The notes under the pieces are model-generated. The model made no database searches, was not told the origin of the DNA, and worked only from the letters and a program-made list of their open reading frames with translations. The translations under genes and the position numbers were made by a program. Shown piece by piece: positions 16,418 to 26,051 of a DNA stretch of 64,000 nt; the stretch's first letter is position 1; each line of letters opens with the position of its first letter. The stretch is from the NCBI RefSeq assembly GCF_029211325.2, contig NZ_CP135996.1, forward strand, positions 2,480,001 to 2,544,000, read 5' to 3'. The stretch comes from Caproicibacterium argilliputei. GTDB taxonomy: Bacteria; Bacillota; Clostridia; Oscillospirales; Acutalibacteraceae.

Positions 16418-19384
16418 TTATGATCTGCGAAGGCTTGCATATATTTCTTCGGCAAAGATACCGAGTACCTCTCTCTTAATCTCATCGTTCGAGAGAAGCA
16501 GGGAAAAGAAATCCTGATTCTGATCAAGTCCGGCAATCAGAGCATCATCAATGTTATCAAAATACGAAAACTCGAAGTCTTTCTCGCTGTTGTTTTTAGC
16601 ACTGACCTTCAACCTCTCCGACTTCATCATGATATCCTTAATTTGCAGCATAGCTTTTACCGCCACATCGTTGTCGTAGGACTTACCGGTGCGGGAATTG
16701 ATTTCTGCAATAATCTGCGAAAGGCGCTCCTCTTTTGCCGGAGTCAAGCTAAAGCTCTCAGCTGTCGCCAGCTTTACAACTGGCTGTGCAACAAGATCAG
16801 GTTTCACATGCTCCTCGGCTCTTTTCTGCACGAAATTTGTTGCCTTAATCTTGCCATCAAGATCATATCCGCCGCCCGGATGTTTGATGTTGATGTAAGA
16901 GAGCAGATAAGTGATAAAGTTATATTTCTTGTGCAGATCAATATCCTCAAAGCAGGACACCTGCAAGAGAAATTCGTAGAAGCGAACAAAATGGCGCATC
17001 AGTGCAACTATCTCGGTCTGTTTGATCGGTTCATACCGTTCAATCATGTTTTTTGTTTTATTGAAATAAAATGTCAGCTTCTGTTTATCCTTTGGAGTGA
17101 TCTTTTCTTTGTATAGCAGCTCGTTGGCCTTTTCTATGTCATCCGGGTCAAGAACTGTATATGCGTCAATTTTAGCCTCAAGATCATAGATTGCGGTCGG
17201 TGTAACGGAATTTGAAAGCAGCGTAGTCGTGTAATACGGAGCGAATGCTGCCTTGATGTCGTCGTAGGTGTTTACAAAATCCAACACAAATGTGTGTTTC
17301 TCAAACGGTGGACATATGCGATTCAACCGTGAAAGCGTTTGTACTGCTGAGACGCCCTTGAGCTTTTTTAGCACATACATCGCGCATAATTTCGGCTGGT
17401 CAAATCCCGTCTGATATTTATTTGCCACCAGAAGTACGTTGTAATCATCTTTGTCAAATTCCTGAGTAAGCCTGTCCTCCGGAAAGCCGTTCATAGAAGG
17501 CTCACTATATTCCGTGTCATCATCCGGGAACTTTACTTTTCCAGAAAAGGCGACAAGGGCATGAATATCTGTATATCCCTTTTTATTGATGTAATCCTCT
17601 AATGCCTGACGGTATTTTACAGCTGCTTGGCGAGATGCTGTTACGACCATTGCTTTTGCCATGCCGCCGAGCTCTGTCATAACACTCTGCCGAAAATGCT
17701 CCACGATCACTTCAATGCGCTGCGCGATGTTCGTATCGTGAAGTTCAACAAAACGAGCGATCTGCCGCTTTGCATCCGAGGTTTTGCAGCGTGGATCTTC
17801 CTCTATCTCTTTATTAATCTGATAGAAAGTGTTGTAGGTCGTATAATTTGCCAAAACGTCCAGAATGAAGCCCTCTTCAATAGCCTGCTTCATTGAGTAA
17901 ATATGGAAAGCTTCTCTTTGGCCTTTTGTGTTTAACCTGCCAAAAAGCTGCAATGTAGTTGATTTCGGCGTCGCGGTGAATGCAAACATCGAAACGTTTG
18001 ATTGTTTACCATTGCGAGTAATTTCCTTTGAAATCATATCCTCAACGTCTTTGGAAACTTCATCACCGGCTCCGAGAGACTTCGTTACCGCTGCCATATC
18101 CTTTCCAGCCGTGGAAGAATGCGCCTCATCGATGATGACAGCAAAGTTCTTTTTCTTTAAGTTTTTTACACTATCAACGATATACGGGAACTTCTGTATT
18201 GTCGTTGCGATAATCTTTGTGTTGCCTTTAAGCGCGTTAGCGAGGTCGGCAGAATTACACTTATCATCCATCACGCGGATAAGACCGGCCTTATGCTCCA
18301 GTCCCATAACAGCCTTCTGCAGCTGACGATCTACAACAACACGGTCGGTTACGATGACAATATTGTCAAAGATAATCTTGTTGTCCACGTCATGCAGAGA
18401 AGTTAGCCTGTGTGCCAGCCAAGCGATAGAATTTGTCTTTCCAGAACCCGCGGAGTGCTGAATTAGGTAATTCTGCGCGGTACGGTTTTCCCGTACATCT
18501 GCGAGCACTTTTCGGATAACATCCAGCTGGTGATAGCGTGGGAAAATGATGTTCTCCGTTTTTTTCGCTTTTCCTGTAAGTTCATCGACTTTTTCTTTTG
18601 TCTCAATAAACATGAACTTTGAGATCAAGTCGAGCATGGTATCTTTTGTCAGAATATCTTCCCACATATAGGACACGCTGTAGTGGTCTTTAAATGTGGG
18701 ATTCCCCTTTCCGGCATTAACACCCTTACCATTACCAATGTTGAATGGCAAAAAAAATGTATTTTGCCCTGTCAATTTTGTGGTCATGTAGACTTCTTTC
18801 AGATCCATCGCAAAATTGACGAGAACCCCAGCCTTAAACAAAAAGAGTCGTGTCTTCGGATTTCGTTCGGTGCGGTACTGAAATATTGCATCCTCATACG
18901 ACTGCCCGGCGGCGTTACACTTTAGCTCGAAGGACATGATTGCGAGGCCGTTCAGAAAAATCACGAGGTCAATACGCTCTTTGTCACTTGCCCATACTTC
19001 CTCCATTACAGAGAAGATGTTCTTCTCATATTTGGCAAGCAAATCCTTATTGAAATCTGTTGCTGGCTTCGTGTACATCAGTTCCAGTTTCAGATTGGAA
19101 ATCTCGATGCCATGCTTTAGAACATCAAGCAGGCTTCCACGAGCCTTTGTTTCCTCCGCATTGATAAAGCTGACGATGGTGTCCTCCAGATCGTCCTTGT
19201 ATATTTTCCGCAGCGCAGCCATCTCGTCCGGCTGCGTGCTATTCAGAAATTGAAAGAGCATTCCTCGGTCAACAGCAAACAAACGGTCATAATCTGTCGC
19301 CTTGCGGATGACATAACCATTATCTTTTTCCAGCCTGTCCATAATGAAATGTTGGTATTCTTTTTCAGATAAGATGTCGTTCAT
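16418..19384 (-). CDS. hsdR: type I restriction subunit HsdR
   Basis: This 988-residue protein is the motor and nuclease subunit of a type I R-M system. The N-terminal nuclease has Asp139 and Glu153/Lys155 (IDLVIF..., SFELK). The helicase has Walker A SAGSGKT (311-317), DEAH (419-422), FAFTATP, and later TGFDQPKL and QTLSRLNR motifs. The C-terminal helical part should bind the methylase core. Length is normal for the EcoR124-like family. The ATG overlaps the HsdS stop by 4 bp. In the complex it translocates DNA with ATP and cuts at a distance from an unmethylated site. Confidence 0.95.
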   Translation of the reverse strand: MNDILSEKEYQHFIMDRLEKDNGYVIRKATDYDRLFAVDRGMLFQFLNSTQPDEMAALRKIYKDDLEDTIVSFINAEETKARGSLLDVLKHGIEISNLKLELMYTKPATDFNKDLLAKYEKNIFSVMEEVWASDKERIDLVIFLNGLAIMSFELKCNAAGQSYEDAIFQYRTERNPKTRLFLFKAGVLVNFAMDLKEVYMTTKLTGQNTFFLPFNIGNGKGVNAGKGNPTFKDHYSVSYMWEDILTKDTMLDLISKFMFIETKEKVDELTGKAKKTENIIFPRYHQLDVIRKVLADVRENRTAQNYLIQHSAGSGKTNSIAWLAHRLTSLHDVDNKIIFDNIVIVTDRVVVDRQLQKAVMGLEHKAGLIRVMDDKCNSADLANALKGNTKIIATTIQKFPYIVDSVKNLKKKNFAVIIDEAHSSTAGKDMAAVTKSLGAGDEVSKDVEDMISKEITRNGKQSNVSMFAFTATPKSTTLQLFGRLNTKGQREAFHIYSMKQAIEEGFILDVLANYTTYNTFYQINKEIEEDPRCKTSDAKRQIARFVELHDTNIAQRIEVIVEHFRQSVMTELGGMAKAMVVTASRQAAVKYRQALEDYINKKGYTDIHALVAFSGKVKFPDDDTEYSEPSMNGFPEDRLTQEFDKDDYNVLLVANKYQTGFDQPKLCAMYVLKKLKGVSAVQTLSRLNRICPPFEKHTFVLDFVNTYDDIKAAFAPYYTTTLLSNSVTPTAIYDLEAKIDAYTVLDPDDIEKANELLYKEKITPKDKQKLTFYFNKTKNMIERYEPIKQTEIVALMRHFVRFYEFLLQVSCFEDIDLHKKYNFITYLLSYINIKHPGGGYDLDGKIKATNFVQKRAEEHVKPDLVAQPVVKLATAESFSLTPAKEERLSQIIAEINSRTGKSYDNDVAVKAMLQIKDIMMKSERLKVSAKNNSEKDFEFSYFDNIDDALIAGLDQNQDFFSLLLSNDEIKREVLGIFAEEIYASLRRS

Positions 19385-20658
19385 GCAGTAGGCACCTCCT
19401 TTTTCCCAGTAACATATTCATAAATGAGGGACTTTTTATATTCCTCGATAGTGGAAAGCTGCTCATTCTTATCTGCAATAACCTTATCTATCTCAGAACA
19501 CTTGGCATCAAGGTAATCTGCAATCTCGTTTTGCTCCTTAATCGGTGGTTCAAAAACCATTAGTCGTGAGAACTCTGAGAAGTTCAATCCTTGTCTTACG
19601 CCATTTCCCATATTGTAAAAAACTTTCATCACGTCAAACGCATGGAGCAGATAATGATAATAAGCCACGTTCACAGGCTTAGTCGGCATCAGCGCAATAT
19701 AAGCCGATGTAATAATTCCATGTTCTTTTGCAAGACCTGTTCTCAGGCTACGCTTATCATTTTGCAAATCGGTCGGACGAATAATAATATCTCCTGCTTC
19801 AATTATGTTGTATGTATTAAAACTCTCTGGCAGAAGTCCATCGCTCGTGTTGATATCCTTACGAATGATGTTACCATAGCTCAACGAAAGCAGATTATTC
19901 TCCTTTCCAAGGCTATTCTTATGCTTTCTCTCACCAAAGTAAACATACAGCGGGTGCATGTTCCAGTGGGCAGGAATCTCTCCTACATATTCAATTCCGC
20001 TATCTTTCATCTCAGCATTAGAGTTAAGGCCTTTTGTGACAGCCTCGGTAATGATAGAACGCTTGTAGTGTTCAAGCGTATCAATCTGGGTCTGAATGTC
20101 AGCGGACAGAGAATCGATCTCATTACATTTAACATCAAGGTAACTTACAATTTTTTTTTGATCATGATAGGGAGGCAGTATAAATTGATTTCTTTTTAGC
20201 TCGTCAAAGTTCAAAATCTTACGTACTCCACCACCCATATTGTGGAAAGCAGCGCAATTATCGTAACTCTTAAACAAATAATTGGCGTATTCAGGTAATA
20301 CTGACTTTTTGTCGTTGACTTCAAATGCGATATATGCAGAGGTTATCACTCCATGTTCCTTAACAAGTGCTACCCTTTTTGTTACAAAATCAAAATTCAA
20401 ATTCAATCCGTTAAGCATGAGCGTACCAGCATCTACAATGTTGTAGTTTAAAATAGTGTTGGCGACGTAGCTATCTTCATCAGCATCAAAATTTTGCTTT
20501 GGGACGATGGTTCCGAACTTAAATTGTAGAGCCTTAGTTTCAGTACCATGGATATTTTTATTCCTATTTTCATGGAATAAAGCTCTTATCGGTTTACACC
20601 CCCAATTTGTTGGGATATTCCCGACCCATGCAATTCCACTATCTTTCATTTCTCGCAT
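19381..20658 (-). CDS. hsdS: type I specificity subunit HsdS with two sister recognition domains
   Basis: This 425-residue specificity subunit starts at ATG after AGGCGGTGG. It consists of two target-recognition domains and two conserved helices. The halves are visibly duplicated: MKDSGI.WVG.IP..W opens the first and MKDSGIEYVGEIPAHW the second (near 215); both continue with NIV/IEAG, KEHG(V/I)ITSAYIA, NMG.GVR..LNF and QK.I..YLD.KC.EID. Both recognition domains therefore belong to the same family, so the bipartite site is predicted to have similar or partly palindromic half-sites. It lies 12 bp after HsdM and overlaps HsdR. Nothing suggests inversion or truncation. Confidence 0.93.
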   Translation of the reverse strand: MREMKDSGIAWVGNIPTNWGCKPIRALFHENRNKNIHGTETKALQFKFGTIVPKQNFDADEDSYVANTILNYNIVDAGTLMLNGLNLNFDFVTKRVALVKEHGVITSAYIAFEVNDKKSVLPEYANYLFKSYDNCAAFHNMGGGVRKILNFDELKRNQFILPPYHDQKKIVSYLDVKCNEIDSLSADIQTQIDTLEHYKRSIITEAVTKGLNSNAEMKDSGIEYVGEIPAHWNMHPLYVYFGERKHKNSLGKENNLLSLSYGNIIRKDINTSDGLLPESFNTYNIIEAGDIIIRPTDLQNDKRSLRTGLAKEHGIITSAYIALMPTKPVNVAYYHYLLHAFDVMKVFYNMGNGVRQGLNFSEFSRLMVFEPPIKEQNEIADYLDAKCSEIDKVIADKNEQLSTIEEYKKSLIYEYVTGKKEVPTA

Positions 20659-20670
20659 ATTTCCACCGCC

Positions 20671-22773
20671 TTAGTCGAACAGCTTTGCTACGCGCTCGGA
20701 GACAGATTTTTCCAAATTCATAAACTTTGTCTCCAGCTCTTCGCTCGGAACAGGTTGCTGATATTTGTAAAAGTAACGGGTGAACGGAATTTCTGCGCCG
20801 GTCTTAATAATCGGATTCTTCTTCGATAAGTCCTCGTCAAAGGATGCCTTCGCGTCAGGAATATGCGGCCAAACCTCCCGTTTCATGTATGTATCAATGT
20901 CTTCATCCCACTTGACGATCTCAGTGTCTTTTGTTTCCTTGTCGTAGATGATATTGCCCTTTTTATCTTTTTGAATCTCCGCAGACTTATCCATCACAGA
21001 TAGACCATCCGCGATTTTGCCAAGTAGCTTTTTATCCGTCGTGACCGGTTTCAGGACCTCAGCCAGCACAGGTTCAAAAGCACCCTGTGAAAGATAAACC
21101 TTATCCGATATAGCTGCCTGCAGCGCCTCTATAATCTTGTCATACTGCGGTTTATTCTTTTCATAATTTTCGAGCTTCTTCTGATCTTTGCCAGTCAGTT
21201 CTTCAGCGTTTTCAAGTTCGTTAACCTTTGCCTCATCGTAAAGGGAAGACAGCGAGCCCTTTAAAACCATCGCATTGATGCGCTCCTGCGTAATTACATA
21301 GCTCCTCTGCAGCGGCTGCATTACTGTATATTCGCGATATATGAACTCCGTATTTTTATAGATCTTCACGAACTCACCCGGCTGAAAATTTGCGTACAAT
21401 TTTGTAATCTCCGCGCGATCTTCCGGGCTTATTTCATTTTTCTTATTGCCAAGAGCCTTGCGCAACTTATGGAAAATGTTCGATGCGTCAATCAACTGAA
21501 TGTATCCTTGACGCTCCCTACGCTTATTCTTAGAAAGTACCCAGATATAGGTTGCGATGCCTGTGTTGTAAAAAAGGTCTGTTGGGAGCTCAATAATTGC
21601 CTCAATCAAATCATTTTCCAGTAGCCATCTGCGAATTTGACTCTCCCCGGATGATGTACCCCCAGAAAACAGTGGGGAACCATTTTCGATAATGGCACAT
21701 CGACCATAATTATCATCGAGCTTATTAATAGCAGATTGTAAGAACAGCATCTGCATATCGCCGGAACCAGGAAGGCCCGCTCCCCAGCGTCCATCCATAC
21801 CTTTTTCGTATTCATCATTAACGGCTTTCTCGACACCTTCCGCAGCATCCTTGCCACCCCAAGGCTGCCCAAACGGTGGATTTTCCAGTACAAACCGCAT
21901 CTTGATGTCTGGAAAACGGTCGGCCTTCATTGTGTCTTGATAACAGATATTTTCCGCATTCTGCCCTTTAATAAGCATCTCCGCAAGGCACATGGCGTAA
22001 GACTCTGGATTGATTTCCTGCCCGAAAAGGCGCACATCTGCGGTAGGATTGTAACGCTTAATGAAATTGTATCCGGTGGAAAGCATTCCACCTGTACCGC
22101 AAGCCTGATCCAAAATTGTAATGACCTTGCCGTCGTCGAAAATATCATCACAGCCTTCGGCAAGCAGAATATTTACCATCAACTTGATAATGTCACGCCC
22201 AGTGTAATGATCACCGGCCTCGGCATTCTCAGAAAATTTTCGGATTAGTTCCTCAAAAATATATCCCATCTTCACATTGTCAATCGTGTGTGGATTCAGG
22301 TCGAGTTCAGAGAAAGCCTTCACCACAGACAGCAAACGATTGTTTTTATCCATCTTGTCAATTTCTTCTCCAAAATTCAATCCTTTCTCTTTTGAAAGCA
22401 GAATCTCCTGCACATTGGAAGAAAAGCCCTGAATGTATGATTTGAAGTTTGCGGCAAGATGGTCGGGATCGTTAATAAGCTCCGCCAGCGTATATTCGCT
22501 TGTGTTGTAAAACTGAAACCCGGACACGCGGTACATCGCTTTTGTTGGGAAGGTCGGATCCTTTTTATATTCATCAACAACCGCCTGTTTCGTCGGTTCC
22601 AGTGCACACTCAAACCGGCGAATGATGGTCATCGGAATGATAACATCCTTGTATTTGTCGCTCCGATATGTTCCACGCAACTTGTTTGCGATGGACCATA
22701 TAAAATTGACTTCCGTCGATACATCAACTGGAGAATCATCCCACATTGCATCTATCACTGCTTTTTCTGCCAT
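20671..22773 (-). CDS. hsdM: type I methylase subunit HsdM
   Basis: This 700-residue adenine-N6 methyltransferase starts at ATG with GAGGA upstream. An N-terminal helical domain (residues 20-170) precedes the catalytic fold: HYTGRDI near 189-195, SAM motif DQACGTGGM at 222-230, and catalytic ENPPFG at 297-302. The C-terminal 200 residues contain charged coiled segments likely to contact HsdS. It is longer than EcoKI HsdM (about 530) but fits the larger clade that has extended C-termini. It lies 58 bp after the RloC-like gene and 12 bp before HsdS. It methylates the host site and forms the M2S core. Confidence 0.95.
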   Translation of the reverse strand: MAEKAVIDAMWDDSPVDVSTEVNFIWSIANKLRGTYRSDKYKDVIIPMTIIRRFECALEPTKQAVVDEYKKDPTFPTKAMYRVSGFQFYNTSEYTLAELINDPDHLAANFKSYIQGFSSNVQEILLSKEKGLNFGEEIDKMDKNNRLLSVVKAFSELDLNPHTIDNVKMGYIFEELIRKFSENAEAGDHYTGRDIIKLMVNILLAEGCDDIFDDGKVITILDQACGTGGMLSTGYNFIKRYNPTADVRLFGQEINPESYAMCLAEMLIKGQNAENICYQDTMKADRFPDIKMRFVLENPPFGQPWGGKDAAEGVEKAVNDEYEKGMDGRWGAGLPGSGDMQMLFLQSAINKLDDNYGRCAIIENGSPLFSGGTSSGESQIRRWLLENDLIEAIIELPTDLFYNTGIATYIWVLSKNKRRERQGYIQLIDASNIFHKLRKALGNKKNEISPEDRAEITKLYANFQPGEFVKIYKNTEFIYREYTVMQPLQRSYVITQERINAMVLKGSLSSLYDEAKVNELENAEELTGKDQKKLENYEKNKPQYDKIIEALQAAISDKVYLSQGAFEPVLAEVLKPVTTDKKLLGKIADGLSVMDKSAEIQKDKKGNIIYDKETKDTEIVKWDEDIDTYMKREVWPHIPDAKASFDEDLSKKNPIIKTGAEIPFTRYFYKYQQPVPSEELETKFMNLEKSVSERVAKLFD

Positions 22774-22831
22774 TTTCTAATCCTCAATTTCCATATGTTA
22801 TTATAAATGATTAAGGTTCCAAAAGATGGAC

Positions 22832-25120
22832 TCAATCATCATCTTGAATTCCCATCATCATTTTGTAATGCTGTTCCTGATGGAGAGCATAGAAGATTTC
22901 CCGGAAAGTCTCTTTATATTGATCAACATTGGCATAATCCTCTGTAAAATTCAGCCCATCACTTATGCCATTTGGATTGCTAATATAGGAGAGCATTGCA
23001 GATGCCAGATTGTATTTGGTGTTATCCGGCTTATCATCTTCGGTAGCACCGGGAACAATGAAACTCGGTTTATTGTCCTCCAGCACCCTTTTCCGTAAAT
23101 CGTCGCCTTCATAGCCATAAAGCTGCATAAAGTAATATTCCAGTATTCGGCGCATTACATTCAAAAGAGGGATTGGAGAATCAAGCTCTTTCAGTTCATT
23201 CCAAAGAGCTGCATAAGAACTCTGAACAGGATTGTAATTTTCCATTTCAGAAGGGACTTCGCTGCATTGCCGTTCGCAGAGCTTAACGGTAGAGACATTA
23301 TCCACCTTCTGTATTACATAAAAAGAAACATTTCTATATCTCTGCACCTGATGATATGTAACTTCCTTATGAAAGTAGACGTTATGTGTCAGAACGAAGA
23401 GCTGTTTAATATATGTTCCTTTAATATCGTCGTCCTTTATCTGCGCATTATTATTGCAGATAGTTATCATCTCGCGGACAATAGCGCTAACGATAAATAG
23501 TGCGCTGCTGTCCATGCTGGAAACCGGATCATCAATTACAACGACTTTGTCTTTAACGACATCGCTGTTCCGGCTTCCTTTCACCATATGATAGAAATAA
23601 AGGAATGCAATAAAATTTCGCTCACCCTCACTTAAGTTTTCAGCAATTGACCCATCTTCGCGGATGACTTCATAAACATTCTGAACGCCCTTTTTTTCTC
23701 TAAGGCTGAATCCCTGAAATCCGGAGTCACGAAGAAGATCATTTATACTATCGACTGCCGCTTTGGTATTAACTACCTGTTTATTAAGCTCAGTAATGTC
23801 CTTTGACAAAACCATTACGTCTTTATGAGCCTGTACCACCTTGTTTTTGAACTCCTCGGCTTCATTTTTCACCTTGGTGGTACTTGTCTTATAACTTGAA
23901 ATTTCTTCCTGCAGCAAGAATGCGATATGTGACCATAAAGCATTTTTGCATTCTTCCTTTTTTTGCTGTCTAGTTCCGACAACATCATTATTGGCCTTAA
24001 TTTTCTTATTGATTTCATCTATCAATTGTCCGATGTCAATCAGAAGCGAATCTATATCTTCAAGAGAAACAACTGAGGTCGGCTCTTTTGCCTTTTCAGC
24101 AATACGCTGTTCATTGATTTTTACGTTGCTTTCAAGGAGCTTAAGCTTGTTCTGGTATTCTGCCAGATCAAGCGTAGGCATGGTGTCATCAAGATTTAAT
24201 TTTAATTTTTCAATAATGGCTGATGTTTCTCTTGTATATACAGACTGAAAACGTGTGATTTCACTGATGTCCTGTTGATATTCTTCATCAAAGCATGCAG
24301 CAATTTCAGACTCAAAATTAGCAGGAAGTTTCTGCTGGCAATACGGGCAGCGGCCAGCGGCGTCTTTTGAGTAATGTTGATGGCCTTGACGAACCCAGTC
24401 GGAAGCATTCAGAGCCTTGATGAATTTTGCAAATGGGGTCTTACTGCTGCTTACAACGATCTTATCCATCAGATCGTGACCGGGCAGTTTTCCATAAGAG
24501 GGAGCACCAGATACTCGTGAAAAAAGATTATATGTTCGGGCTTTGGAATTGTATGCAACATGGTATAATTTCGCAAGTGCCTCGAGATTGTATTCCTTTG
24601 GCGTTTTTACAGAAAGTACCGCATCTGCAAACAATTTCTTAGTCCCAGTTCCTTTGACCGCATCCTTAAAAGTATCGCAAATATCTCTTGTTTTCTTCCA
24701 GCACCCATCTTCAAAAGTTTTACGGATAACAAATTGCTCGCCATCCTTTTTGGTTTTTTCTTCTGTATAGTTTCCGGCTTTTGCCTCAAGTTCATTCTTC
24801 TGGTTGGATTTTTCTTCAACCTGCTTCTGAATTTCTATATTTGTTTCGCTTATGGTAAACACACCGCGAAGATTTCCATAGGTAGCAAAATTTCTGTTTA
24901 TAAAATCCTGACTATATACCAATACATCGAAATCATCAGCAACATGCCCATTCTGCCATTCCAAGCCATCGTTATGTTCAATAGCTCGTGCTACCGTAGA
25001 TTTTCCAGCGCCATTCCTACCATAGAAAAAGTTAACATAAGTAGGCTCTATTACTTGCCCATGAAAAGTTGCTTCATTTAACGTGATCTCTCGAATTACG
25101 GATTTCATTTTTTCAGTCAT
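22832..25120 (-). CDS. RloC/PrrC-like AAA_13 ATPase, putative anticodon nuclease
   Basis: This 762-residue SMC/ABC-type ATPase starts at ATG after GGAGG. Walker A is GRNGAGKST (34-42). A coiled-coil region carries a CPYC pair (Cys258, Cys261), the pattern of the RloC zinc hook. The ABC signature LSEGE is at 496-500, Walker B VVVIDDP at 526-532 and LTHN at 577-580. The C-terminus has MRRILEYYF with Arg657 and Glu661 four apart and His747/His751 later, resembling the Arg-Glu-His triad of PrrC/RloC anticodon nucleases. RloC and PrrC are known to be linked to type I R-M genes, as here (58 bp before hsdM). They cut tRNA when restriction fails. tRNase activity is inferred; other AAA_13 proteins share the layout. 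Confidence 0.8.
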   Translation of the reverse strand: MTEKMKSVIREITLNEATFHGQVIEPTYVNFFYGRNGAGKSTVARAIEHNDGLEWQNGHVADDFDVLVYSQDFINRNFATYGNLRGVFTISETNIEIQKQVEEKSNQKNELEAKAGNYTEEKTKKDGEQFVIRKTFEDGCWKKTRDICDTFKDAVKGTGTKKLFADAVLSVKTPKEYNLEALAKLYHVAYNSKARTYNLFSRVSGAPSYGKLPGHDLMDKIVVSSSKTPFAKFIKALNASDWVRQGHQHYSKDAAGRCPYCQQKLPANFESEIAACFDEEYQQDISEITRFQSVYTRETSAIIEKLKLNLDDTMPTLDLAEYQNKLKLLESNVKINEQRIAEKAKEPTSVVSLEDIDSLLIDIGQLIDEINKKIKANNDVVGTRQQKKEECKNALWSHIAFLLQEEISSYKTSTTKVKNEAEEFKNKVVQAHKDVMVLSKDITELNKQVVNTKAAVDSINDLLRDSGFQGFSLREKKGVQNVYEVIREDGSIAENLSEGERNFIAFLYFYHMVKGSRNSDVVKDKVVVIDDPVSSMDSSALFIVSAIVREMITICNNNAQIKDDDIKGTYIKQLFVLTHNVYFHKEVTYHQVQRYRNVSFYVIQKVDNVSTVKLCERQCSEVPSEMENYNPVQSSYAALWNELKELDSPIPLLNVMRRILEYYFMQLYGYEGDDLRKRVLEDNKPSFIVPGATEDDKPDNTKYNLASAMLSYISNPNGISDGLNFTEDYANVDQYKETFREIFYALHQEQHYKMMMGIQDDD

Positions 25121-25161
25121 TCTGTACCCTCCCTGTCAGAAACAAAATAGTTTAGATCGTT

Positions 25162-25362
25162 TTATTCTGTGATCTTTCCATTTCTAACCCACTCATCAAC
25201 CTCCGATATTTTGAATTTATATCTTTTACCAGCACGATAGAATGGAAGCTTGCCTCCTTTAATCCAGGTGCGAACCGTATCCTGACTTACACTTAAATGT
25301 TCAGCAATATCTTCTAAATTTACCCATCTTTCTGCTGCTTTGCTTTCAGTCTCCTTGTTCAC
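25162..25362 (-). CDS. excisionase-family helix-turn-helix protein
   Basis: GGAGG lies 7 bp before a GTG start; length 66 residues. The sequence is a single winged HTH of the excisionase/MerR_1-like DNA-binding type: WVNLEDIAEHLSVSQDTVRTWIKGGKLPFYRAGKRYKFKI..EVDEWV. It sits 41 bp before the RloC-like gene. A paralogue-like protein at 59116 heads the second restriction operon, sharing the WI..xPxY+xG+.+KFK..EvD.W+ pattern. Such proteins may act as control proteins for restriction genes, or as excisionases; context here favours regulation of the island. DNA target unknown. Confidence 0.85.
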   Translation of the reverse strand: MNKETESKAAERWVNLEDIAEHLSVSQDTVRTWIKGGKLPFYRAGKRYKFKISEVDEWVRNGKITE

Positions 25363-25409
25363 AATCTAACCTCCAAATATTGCTCAATAACACATATAGC
25401 CGCTACGCC

Positions 25410-26051
25410 TTATTGCGGAAAACAGTTCATGATTCCTGCATCCCGTAACACTTCTACCAAATTAACCTTCTTAACTGACCAGTGAGTACTGTCAAACTCG
25501 CTAATAGTAGATTTCCCTTCTATCGCAAGCTCCGTTCGCAATTCATTTAATCGTGTCTGCGACACTGAATTGAGCGTCTGATAACAAATCTTGAATCCAT
25601 CATCTTGCCTCATAACATTATTTATGAATCCGAACGCTGCATGCTGCCCATTTTCAGGAAAACCATATTCATAATTTCTTGCTGCAAATATGCAAAAGAA
25701 CTTTTTCACGGTCGCGATCGCAATATCGTCCAGCGCATTGATCTGTGCAGCTATATCTTTAGCTACATACTCAGTTAGAGCACTGCTCTTTGGTACAACA
25801 AAATCACCCTGAGAGAATTCTTGGAATGACTCCCCACCCATAACAAACAGATTGTAATAATCATGATTCCAGCCTTTAATCATTGGGCTACCGGACTGGT
25901 TCTGCGATGTACCTGCAATGATGACATTTACATTTTTTTCTATGCTATTAGCATGGGCAATCAGAGTGTTTTCACCGCCGCTGATATCAATTTCAGTCGG
26001 CTTCCCGGTTATGATCTGATGCGACTGAAAAGGAACCATATCATCATTCAC
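25410..26051 (-). CDS. unknown protein of a coupled pair (second gene)
   Basis: AGGAGGG is 6 bp before a GTG at 26051, preferred over the ATG at 26072; length 213 residues. I do not recognise the family. The N-terminal segment contains TEIDISGGENTLI followed by NVNVIIAG, a glycine/asparagine motif also present in the partner gene (LNISGGNNSIY). The remainder is mixed helix and strand, with a helical block (KDIAAQINALDDIAIATVKKFF) and a C-terminal EVLRDAGIMNCFPQ. No catalytic motif, membrane segment or signal peptide is visible. It overlaps the upstream gene by 8 bp, so the two are probably co-translated. Being inside a defence island, it may be a defence component; this is only inference. Confidence 0.6.
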   Translation of the reverse strand: MNDDMVPFQSHQIITGKPTEIDISGGENTLIAHANSIEKNVNVIIAGTSQNQSGSPMIKGWNHDYYNLFVMGGESFQEFSQGDFVVPKSSALTEYVAKDIAAQINALDDIAIATVKKFFCIFAARNYEYGFPENGQHAAFGFINNVMRQDDGFKICYQTLNSVSQTRLNELRTELAIEGKSTISEFDSTHWSVKKVNLVEVLRDAGIMNCFPQ

